A DNA stretch of 35,225 bases. It comes from JANXVV01 sp038230975. GTDB lineage: Bacteria; Planctomycetota; Phycisphaerae; Tepidisphaerales; Tepidisphaeraceae. Both the position numbers and the translations under genes were made by a program. The stretch is from positions 1 to 35,225 of the forward strand of contig JBBRMF010000019.1 in assembly GCA_038230975.1 (NCBI GenBank), read 5' to 3'. Every line of letters begins with the position of its first letter. Positions within the stretch are counted from its first letter, which is position 1. The notes beneath the pieces are model-generated. The model made no database searches, was not told where the DNA came from, and saw nothing but the letters and a program-made list of their open reading frames with translations. Below, piece after piece: positions 8,084 through 14,896 of this stretch.

Positions 8084-9388
8084 ATGCGTAGAGTCGTCAT
8101 TACCGGTATCGGCGTTATTTCTCCCCTTGGAATCGGGGTCGCATCCTTCTGGGAGAATCTTCTGGCCGGCAAGAGCGGCGTTCGTAAGATCACCGCATTT
8201 GATCCGAGCGGATTCCCGTCGCAAATCGCCGGTGAAGTGAGTGCGTTTAAGGTCAATGACTACGTCCCGAAGAGCTACCGAAAAGCCGCCAAACTGATGG
8301 CTCGTGATATCGAATTGGCCGTGGTCGCTGCCGATGATGCCTTTAAAGATGCGGGCATTTTGTCGAAGGCTTACACCGAAACACCAACGCTTAAATCCGA
8401 GCGATTTGGCTGCAACATTGGCGCGGGGCTGATCAGTTGTGACCTGCAGGAACTGACCGCCGCGATGAATGCGGCACGAGATGGCAATCAGTTGGATCTT
8501 CACGAGTGGGGCCGTCGGGGCATGGGGCAACTCACACCGATCTGGCTACTGAAATATCTGCCAAACATGCTGGCCTGCCATGTCACGATCATTCACCAGC
8601 TCAAAGGCCCGAGCAACACAATCACCTGTGCGGACGCATCGTCACACCTGGCCATCGGAGAAGCATTCCGCACGATTCAGCGCGGCAATGCCGATCTTGC
8701 GATTTGCGGCGGCGCGGAATCGAAAGTGAATCCGATGGGTCTCATCCGCCAAGCCCTGGTTAAACGCCTCAACGAAACGGGCAACGATGCGCCGGGGCAA
8801 GCGGTCCGACCGTTCGATGAAACCGCGTCCGGAACGGCCATCAGTGAAGGCGGAGGTTTGTTGATTCTGGAAGAATTCGAGCATGCCAAAGCCCGCGGCG
8901 CAAAAATCTATGCAGAACTGGTTGGTTTCGGTGCTTCGCAAGACAACTACCGCGTGACCGATCCGGAACCGAGTGGCCACAGCTACGGAATGGCGATTAA
9001 GAATGCATTGAAAGAAGCCGGTGCGTCACCGGCCGACGTGGGCTGTCTCGTCCCCTGCGGACTGGGAATCCCGTCGCATGATAAAGCTGAGCTCGCCGGC
9101 CTTGATGCTGCGTTTGGAACCGAGTTGGCAAATATTCCCTTTGCCCCGATCAAAGGTCAAATAGGCAGTTTGGCCGCCGGCGCGGGCGTGGATGCCGCCG
9201 CCGCCGTTCTGGCCGTGGCGCACGGGAAAATTCCACCAGCCGTCAATCTTCGAGAAGTCCGCGACGGACGGAAACTGAACTTCGCCTCGGAGGCTCGCGA
9301 CGAGAAGGTTAATTTCGCCGTCAGTAGCGTGTATAGCCTCGGCGGGCAAAACGCGGCGCTGGTGTTCAAGAAAATAAGGATTGCATGA
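8084..9388 (+). CDS. Ketosynthase-fold protein with all three catalytic residues replaced
   Basis: A 434-residue thiolase-fold protein of FabF length and layout (VVITGIGVISPLG at the N-terminus, SVYSLGGQNAALV near the end). Aligned by eye to E. coli FabF (Cys163, His303, His340), the nucleophile position in GPSNTITCADASS is Asp184, the first His is Cys325 in LVPCGLGIPSHDKAE, and the second His is Ser362 in PIKGQIGSLAAG; the active-site Lys357 remains. It therefore should not condense acyl chains. Chain-length factors (KS-beta) of type II polyketide systems are the known class of inactive partners, and the intact ketosynthase is encoded directly downstream with overlapping stop and start. Shaping the chain cavity is the likely role. 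The start has no ribosome binding site. Confidence 0.88.
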   Translation: MRRVVITGIGVISPLGIGVASFWENLLAGKSGVRKITAFDPSGFPSQIAGEVSAFKVNDYVPKSYRKAAKLMARDIELAVVAADDAFKDAGILSKAYTETPTLKSERFGCNIGAGLISCDLQELTAAMNAARDGNQLDLHEWGRRGMGQLTPIWLLKYLPNMLACHVTIIHQLKGPSNTITCADASSHLAIGEAFRTIQRGNADLAICGGAESKVNPMGLIRQALVKRLNETGNDAPGQAVRPFDETASGTAISEGGGLLILEEFEHAKARGAKIYAELVGFGASQDNYRVTDPEPSGHSYGMAIKNALKEAGASPADVGCLVPCGLGIPSHDKAELAGLDAAFGTELANIPFAPIKGQIGSLAAGAGVDAAAAVLAVAHGKIPPAVNLREVRDGRKLNFASEARDEKVNFAVSSVYSLGGQNAALVFKKIRIA

Positions 9389-10698
9389 TGAACCGCGTAG
9401 TGATCACTGGTATGGGTTGGATTACCCCGATGGGTCATTCTCTCGATGCGGTTTGGAACCGACTTCTAAACGCTGAGAGCGGGATTTCCAAAACCACGAT
9501 CTTTGATTCATCGACATTCCCCACCACCTTTTCGGCGGAAGTAAAAGAGTATCGACTGGAAGATTTCGTGCCGGATATCACGCAGCACGAAGGAGTCGGT
9601 CGCAATACCCGATTTGCGCTCGGAGCCTGCGCACAAGCCTGGAAAATGGCCGGTCTCGATGCGGCCAAGCTGGATCTCGATCGCGTCGGTATCTATCTGG
9701 GATCGGGTGAGGGGTCGCTCGATTTCGATGCCTACACGACGGCCGCACTGTCTTCATGGAAACCGGAAACCGGAACGATTGACGCGGTGAAGTGGGCTGA
9801 GATCGCCTTCGAACGCATGCAAGTGACGCGTGAGTTAGAGCAGGAGCCGAACATGCCGCTCTCGCATTTGGCGCTGCTCACCGGTGCGCGCGGACCGGCG
9901 ATGAACTGTCTAACCGCCTGCGCCGCCAGCACTCAAGCCATTGGTGAGGCAACCGAAATCCTCCGCCGCGGGGATGCGGATGTGATGATCGGCGGCGGTG
10001 CCCATTCCATGATCCACCCCTTCGGTGTGACCGGTTTCAATCGGCTCACCGCATTGGCCCAGGATGACAAGCTTCGCGAGACACTCGGCACGGATAACCC
10101 CGTTTTTGCAAGTCGCCCGTTTGATCTGCAGCGCGGCGGGTTTGTCCTCGGTGAAGGTGCCGGTATGGTCATTCTGGAAACGCTCGATCATGCCCAAAAA
10201 CGCGGCGCAACCATCCTTGCGGAAGTGGTGGGTTATGGCTCCACAGCCGACGCCTACCGAATCACCGACCAGGACCCAGATGGTCTTGGAGCCATCGCCG
10301 CCATGCACGAAGCGCTTGCCGATGCCCAGCTATCGCCGGACGATGTGAACTACATCAATGCCCATGGCACAGGTACGAAAGAAAACGACGGCAATGAAAC
10401 CACTGCGATTAAAGCCGTATTTGGCGATAACGCCAAAAACGTCCCGATCAGCAGCATCAAGAGCATGATGGGCCACCTGATTGCCGCCGCCGGCGCGGTG
10501 GAAATGATCTGCTGTGTTTTGGCCCTGCGCGATCAGATGATTCCGCCGACCACCAATCTCAAAAACCCGGATCCGGAGTGCGATCTGGATTATGTGCCGA
10601 ATCAGGCCCGGGCGGCAAAGGTGGATGTGGCGGTGAGCAACAGCTTCGGTTTCGGTGGGCAGAATGACACGATTATTATCAAGCGGTTTAACGCATAA
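9385..10698 (+). CDS. Beta-ketoacyl-ACP synthase (FabF/KAS II type)
   Basis: A 437-residue condensing enzyme that would extend an acyl chain with malonyl-ACP, releasing CO2. The triad is complete: Cys179 in NCLTACAAS, His327 in NAHGTGTKEND, His364 in SIKSMMGHLIAAAG, with Lys359. The N-terminus VVITGMGWITPMG and C-terminal NSFGFGGQND are typical. Its start overlaps the stop of the inactive ketosynthase-like gene: ATG at 9385 gives an ATGA overlap, while ATG at 9388 gives a TGATG overlap with better spacing from AAGGA (9376-9380). Either way the two are translationally coupled, as KS-alpha/KS-beta pairs usually are. This is the last gene of the cassette; no ketoreductase or enoyl reductase is in the window, so those must come from elsewhere. 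A hairpin overlaps the stop codon. Confidence 0.92.
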   Translation: MMNRVVITGMGWITPMGHSLDAVWNRLLNAESGISKTTIFDSSTFPTTFSAEVKEYRLEDFVPDITQHEGVGRNTRFALGACAQAWKMAGLDAAKLDLDRVGIYLGSGEGSLDFDAYTTAALSSWKPETGTIDAVKWAEIAFERMQVTRELEQEPNMPLSHLALLTGARGPAMNCLTACAASTQAIGEATEILRRGDADVMIGGGAHSMIHPFGVTGFNRLTALAQDDKLRETLGTDNPVFASRPFDLQRGGFVLGEGAGMVILETLDHAQKRGATILAEVVGYGSTADAYRITDQDPDGLGAIAAMHEALADAQLSPDDVNYINAHGTGTKENDGNETTAIKAVFGDNAKNVPISSIKSMMGHLIAAAGAVEMICCVLALRDQMIPPTTNLKNPDPECDLDYVPNQARAAKVDVAVSNSFGFGGQNDTIIIKRFNA

Positions 10699-10733
10699 CG
10701 GAGGGCATGAGCGATTCGCTCATGCCCTCCGTT
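10697..10733 (+). terminator. Strong hairpin at the cassette end
   Basis: A perfect 17-bp stem with a 3-base ATT loop begins inside the TAA stop of the ketosynthase gene (core CGGAGGGCATGAGCG and its complement). There is no T tract after it, so it may stop transcription weakly or protect the 3' end. It sits between convergent genes and may serve both. Confidence 0.6.
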
Positions 10734-10740
10734 GAACACC

Positions 10741-10875
10741 CACGATCACAAAATTCATTCTCCTAAGCGACCATGCGCGATGAGTGTAGGTTCCGCTGTG
10801 CGGAACATGAATCGCGAGCCACAAGAAAGACGTTCCGCACAGCGGAACCTACGAATATCGACATGCGTGATCGTG
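10741..10875. repeat. REPIN-like nested inverted repeat
   Basis: Outer 9-bp inverted repeats CACGATCAC (10741-10749) and GTGATCGTG (10867-10875) flank two perfect 21-base copies in opposite orientation (10786-10806 and 10832-10852). Each copy is a GTAG tetranucleotide followed by the palindrome GTTCCGC-TGT-GCGGAAC. This is the layout of REP elements mobilised by REP-associated tyrosine transposases, and an inverted pair is what is called a REPIN. A single copy of the same unit occurs at 20566-20586. No transposase is in the window. Confidence 0.7.
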
Positions 10876-10884
10876 CGCAGTCAA

Positions 10885-13476
10885 TTAGCGTTTACCTTCA
10901 GTGACATTCACCAATCCCACATCCACACCTTGCCCACCAGTGGTTTGATGGCAATGAACAGCAATGATAACCTTCGCGCCGGGCTTCAGTTTCTCGCGGG
11001 CAGCGCTTCCAATTTCCATCGGCTCATATGAACTGGTGAAGCCCCCTTCCGAAGTCGCGAGCACACCATTGAGATAGATTTCTACGTCTTCGTCGTGATA
11101 GACGCTGAGCTGCAGATTCGAAAACGTTCCTTCGGGCATGACGATTTCACGGCGTATCCAGATGTCGCCGGAGGTCCATTCCGTTCCGATGATCGCGCCT
11201 GGAGTTCCCTTGGAACCAAATCCACCCGGACCTTGCTTCCACTTGGACGCGTCAAACGTCGGCTGATTCCAGCCGTCGGCGGGCTTGTCAGTCGTATAGC
11301 TCCAGGTTTGAGCCTGATGCTGTGATGCCGCCACCACTTCCGTTTCGACCGGCCGAACCGGAAGCGCCGCCCACGGGCCGATCTTCGCCTGATCGCGACT
11401 CGCCCATTTCTTCCAGATCGCCGGGTCGGAAAGCATCTTGATAAAGATGCCACCGACGACCGGTCTTGATCGCATTCCATCGCTACCGATTTTATCGGTT
11501 TCGTACGAATCGACGAGCGGGCTTCGAGCGGTGGTTGAATTCAAATAGTCATAGATCGGAGAGACAATCGCATCGAAATCGGATTGATTGTCCGCCATCG
11601 TGGCGCTCCAGAGCGACCAATCGGTTTTGGTCAACTTAGTTCGCGAATCCAATGGCACACCGTACTGGTTGGCTACTTTCTTGTAGTAGGCAATCTCCTG
11701 CTTCGCGACCGAGGCCGGGAAAACATTCAATCCCAGGAGTTGATCCCAGACGAGATTGTATTTTTGGCTCCAGGTATTGGGCTTGTCGAACGCGAGGCGG
11801 GAATGATCACCGTCGTTGGACACTTTGATCCAATGCGCGGCGTCGGTCTTGGCAATCGCGGCGTATTTTGCGGCGTTGGCATCGTCGCCCCGCATCTTGC
11901 AAAGGTCGCCGTACGCGGCCAAAGCGAGAATGGCTTTCACCGACAGATTTGAGTTATGGGCAAGATGGCCCATGAAGTCATCCGTGCAAAGCTGTTCTTC
12001 AGGATCAAGGCCATACTGCTCGAGGTACTTGGCCCACTGAGTCAGTTGCGGCCACCAGGGTGTCACGAAGTCGGCATTGCCTTCCGCGTGGGCGATGGCA
12101 TCGCACAGCAGAAGCATGTTGCCGCTTTCTTCAACCGGCATTCCCTCACCGCCATCATCCGTGCCGCGAGCAACGGGATAGATGCCCAGATCATGCGGCG
12201 CGTTGGGGAATTTCCAGTGGCTGCTCTTGGCGTAATCCATCACCGCAACGACCGATGCTTTGGCCATCGTCGGGCTGAGCAGGATGAAGATAGGGTCCTG
12301 CGGATAGAACACATCGACCGTGGCGATATCGCCGTTGCTGGTGTTTTCCTTGGTGAACATCAGCAGTTGTTTATTGTCATCCGCCGCATAACCGTTGGCC
12401 GCCAGGCACTGGCGATAGGCGAGTGCGGAAATCTGTGCGTAGCGCGCTCCGCCGACCTTCGTCAGATCAGCCATCAATTCACGATCGAATTCCTCGCAAC
12501 GCTTCACAAGGCTTGGGAATTCGCGATCGGCGGTTTGAAGTAGGTCAGAAGGCGTCGCCCCGTTCCGCCGCCAGTAAGGCCGCAGCTTTTCACCGAAATA
12601 TTTGATCGAATAGATTTCGTCGTAGGCAACCGTCAGATGGCGAGCAACGGGCTTATCTGTCACGGCTCCGAGATTGAATGCAAACGCCATCACAGGTTGG
12701 TCATCTTTCACGGCGCGCGGCATCTTGGCGTCATCCTGCGTGGGGAGTTCACCGCGCGAAATAAATTCACTGAGCAGCAATCCATTGCCACCGATCGCCG
12801 CTTTTGCATCGCCGGTTGGGGCGGCGGTGTAGGCGTACCCCCAGGTGATCCGCGTGTCATCGCCGGCAGGTGTGAAGTAGGTCTGCGCCACCGTGCCGGC
12901 ACGAAGCGCAGTCAACGGGCCCATCGCTTCGCGCGACCACTCTACTTTTTGTTCTGGAGAATTCACCACCAGTTGCGAACTGGTGCTGTCATAAATCGAA
13001 ATGGCATGTGACGCGCCGTCCACCGAGCGCACTTCCCAGTTAATGTAGCTGAGGGGTCGGGTCAACACGTCTAAATCGTGCGGAAGAGCCGCCGTCATGA
13101 ACGTCATCGTGACGTGGACATGCGAATCATCGAAGTCGTAAATGCTGCGAGTGGGAAGGACTTTCACGGCGACCTGCGGCATGGCCAGCAGCGCGGCCGG
13201 GTCGTTGCCCATCAACCGTTGCGTCTTGCCATCGATTCGAATCAGGCTGACCAGCGCGTGATCGCGGCGAGTCCAGTGCGTCGTGGTTTTATCGTTTAAG
13301 TGATCCGCTTCCGACCAGATACTCAAATAAGGATTGTGCGTGATCAGTGGAACTGCCGGTGGACGGAAAGGTTGCTCTGCACCTGGTTTCTCAGCGGCGA
13401 AGCTCACGCCTATCGTTCCCGCGTGAACGAGGTTCGAAATACAAGCGAAGGCGATAGCGCGCTGGAATCGATTCAT
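10885..13476 (-). CDS. Secreted glutaminase-A-like protein with C-terminal beta-sandwich
   Basis: An 863-residue exported protein. A signal peptide (about residues 1-27, ending near VSFAAEKPG) precedes the domain series found in fungal glutaminase A and many bacterial relatives: an N-terminal beta-rich part beginning FRPPAVPLITHNPYLSIWS and continuing to about 330, then an alpha/alpha-barrel-like part (about 340-690) with VDVFYPQDPIFILLSP, FPNAPHDLGIYPVARGTDDGGEGMPVEESGN (read as shorter blocks) and WDQLLGLNVFP. The C-terminal 160 residues (WIRREI, YHDEDVEIYLNG) look like a galactose-binding-type jelly roll. Glutamine hydrolysis is not assured: bacterial members often sit with glycosidases, as here. 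ATG at 13476 has GGAG seven bases upstream; a TTG one codon earlier is less likely. It is the last gene of a four-gene minus-strand group. Confidence 0.85.
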   Translation of the reverse strand: MNRFQRAIAFACISNLVHAGTIGVSFAAEKPGAEQPFRPPAVPLITHNPYLSIWSEADHLNDKTTTHWTRRDHALVSLIRIDGKTQRLMGNDPAALLAMPQVAVKVLPTRSIYDFDDSHVHVTMTFMTAALPHDLDVLTRPLSYINWEVRSVDGASHAISIYDSTSSQLVVNSPEQKVEWSREAMGPLTALRAGTVAQTYFTPAGDDTRITWGYAYTAAPTGDAKAAIGGNGLLLSEFISRGELPTQDDAKMPRAVKDDQPVMAFAFNLGAVTDKPVARHLTVAYDEIYSIKYFGEKLRPYWRRNGATPSDLLQTADREFPSLVKRCEEFDRELMADLTKVGGARYAQISALAYRQCLAANGYAADDNKQLLMFTKENTSNGDIATVDVFYPQDPIFILLSPTMAKASVVAVMDYAKSSHWKFPNAPHDLGIYPVARGTDDGGEGMPVEESGNMLLLCDAIAHAEGNADFVTPWWPQLTQWAKYLEQYGLDPEEQLCTDDFMGHLAHNSNLSVKAILALAAYGDLCKMRGDDANAAKYAAIAKTDAAHWIKVSNDGDHSRLAFDKPNTWSQKYNLVWDQLLGLNVFPASVAKQEIAYYKKVANQYGVPLDSRTKLTKTDWSLWSATMADNQSDFDAIVSPIYDYLNSTTARSPLVDSYETDKIGSDGMRSRPVVGGIFIKMLSDPAIWKKWASRDQAKIGPWAALPVRPVETEVVAASQHQAQTWSYTTDKPADGWNQPTFDASKWKQGPGGFGSKGTPGAIIGTEWTSGDIWIRREIVMPEGTFSNLQLSVYHDEDVEIYLNGVLATSEGGFTSSYEPMEIGSAAREKLKPGAKVIIAVHCHQTTGGQGVDVGLVNVTEGKR

Positions 13477-13599
13477 CAAATGCTCCGTCTCTAAATGCCT
13501 ACTTCATTCTCAGGTTCCCCCGGCGATTCAAAAACGGTATCGGCAACCCTTCAATCTCGCAATGACATTTTAGGTTTGCGAATTGAGATCCTTTACACC

Positions 13600-14883
13600 T
13601 CACTTGACTGTAGATTCTCCAGCAATCTTCCAAAGATGTTTGTCCGTCCGAATGAACAGCGATCCATCCGTCACCGCGATCGAGGCAAGCGACCGTTCGC
13701 CAAGATCATTTTCGGACAGCAGCGAAAAGTTTTTGTTCGCCGCGATAACGTATCCCATGCCCGCCTCGCTCTGAAAATAGATGCGACCGTCGGCGAATAC
13801 GGGAGATGCGGAGAAGCCGCCATTGAAATGGTAAGTCCAATGAACCTCGCTCGTGCGGGCGTCGGCACACGTTGCGGTGCCATCGTCCGAGATGTAATAC
13901 AGTTCGTTACCGACGACGAGCATCGAAGGAGTTTTCGGCGCGTTGAGCCGTTGCTTCCAGACCACGTTCGTTTCGGTGACATCGCCGGCGGCGCTCTTCG
14001 GGCGGATCGCATAAACGATGGCTGCGTCAAAACCGGAACTGACAAACAACAACCCGTTGGCAAAAAGTGGGCGCGGGACCACGGAGTACCCTTCACCGTA
14101 ACGCACACGCCATAACTCATGGCCATCGGCTGGATCGTAACCCCCCACGAAACCGCTGCCCGGCAAAATAACTTGAGTGACTCCGTCAACATCGATCGCC
14201 AACGGCGTGCAGAATGAGAACGTGCGTTTTGCCTTTGTTTCACGAGGCGTTTTCCATTTTATTTCGCCCGTTGCTGCATTCAGAGCGATAATAAACGGAG
14301 CCGCCCCACCGTCACAGCTAAAAATCAATTTGTCGTCGAGCAACAGAGGGGAGCCTCCATTGCCGTGAACGGGAGAATATTTCAGGGTGGTTTGGGTCCA
14401 AAGAATTTTACCGGATAGATCCAGAGCCGCCGTCCCGAGATGGCCGAAGTGAACATATAGCTTGTCCTTGGTCACGATCGGCGTTGCGCTGGCGGGAGAA
14501 TTCTTTGAGTGCATCGCCTTCACGGCGGCTGGGTCAGGTCGAAAAACCTCCTTATCCCAGACGATGCTCCCGTCTTTCGCGTCGACGCAAATCGCGTGAA
14601 GCGTGACTGGCCCACCCTTCGCGCCGACGGCGGAGGTCAGATAAAGTTTTCCCTCTGCAAGGACCGGTGACGACCAGCCCTGCCCGGGAATCTCCGCCTT
14701 CCACGCGACATTCTTCGTAGCGCTCCATTCCACAGGCAAATTCTTCGCCGTCGACATCCCTTGCCCGGTTGGTCCGCGAAATTGCGGCCAATCTTCGGCG
14801 GACATGAACAGGGGAATCGCGATCGCAATGAAGGTCGGGATCAGTTTGAATCGAAGTTGCATAGGTGTGTTCACTTTCATCAT
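13600..14883 (-). CDS. Secreted PQQ-type beta-propeller protein
   Basis: A 427-residue protein with a signal peptide ending near residue 29 (LFMSAEDWPQFRG), followed by repeated blades of the BamB/PQQ-dehydrogenase type: WSSPVLAEGKLYLTSAV, ATPIVTKDKLYVHFGHLG, GSPLLLDDKLIFSCDGG, and ASPVFADGRIYFQSE. The opening WPQFRGPTGQG is common to planctomycete propeller proteins. No catalytic residues of a PQQ dehydrogenase are evident, so a binding or scaffold role outside the cytoplasmic membrane is more likely than catalysis. It begins 13 bases after the GH63 stop, so it belongs to the same operon. Two adjacent ATGs (14883, 14880) are possible starts, neither with a good ribosome binding site. Confidence 0.88.
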   Translation of the reverse strand: MMKVNTPMQLRFKLIPTFIAIAIPLFMSAEDWPQFRGPTGQGMSTAKNLPVEWSATKNVAWKAEIPGQGWSSPVLAEGKLYLTSAVGAKGGPVTLHAICVDAKDGSIVWDKEVFRPDPAAVKAMHSKNSPASATPIVTKDKLYVHFGHLGTAALDLSGKILWTQTTLKYSPVHGNGGSPLLLDDKLIFSCDGGAAPFIIALNAATGEIKWKTPRETKAKRTFSFCTPLAIDVDGVTQVILPGSGFVGGYDPADGHELWRVRYGEGYSVVPRPLFANGLLFVSSGFDAAIVYAIRPKSAAGDVTETNVVWKQRLNAPKTPSMLVVGNELYYISDDGTATCADARTSEVHWTYHFNGGFSASPVFADGRIYFQSEAGMGYVIAANKNFSLLSENDLGERSLASIAVTDGSLFIRTDKHLWKIAGESTVK

Positions 14884-14896
14884 CTTATACCGTGAT

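Noticed and set aside
6402..10698. Ladderane or aryl polyene synthesis cluster
   Set aside because: The pairing of subunits is reminiscent, but no ketoreductase, acyltransferase, radical SAM enzyme or desaturase is present, so no product can be named.
6402..10698. Ordinary housekeeping fatty-acid synthesis operon
   Set aside because: fabD, fabG and fabH are absent and two of the five proteins have lost catalytic residues.
11956..12543. Plus-strand open frame opposite the glutaminase-like gene
   Set aside because: It lies wholly inside a well-supported minus-strand gene and looks like a mirror frame of GC-rich coding DNA.
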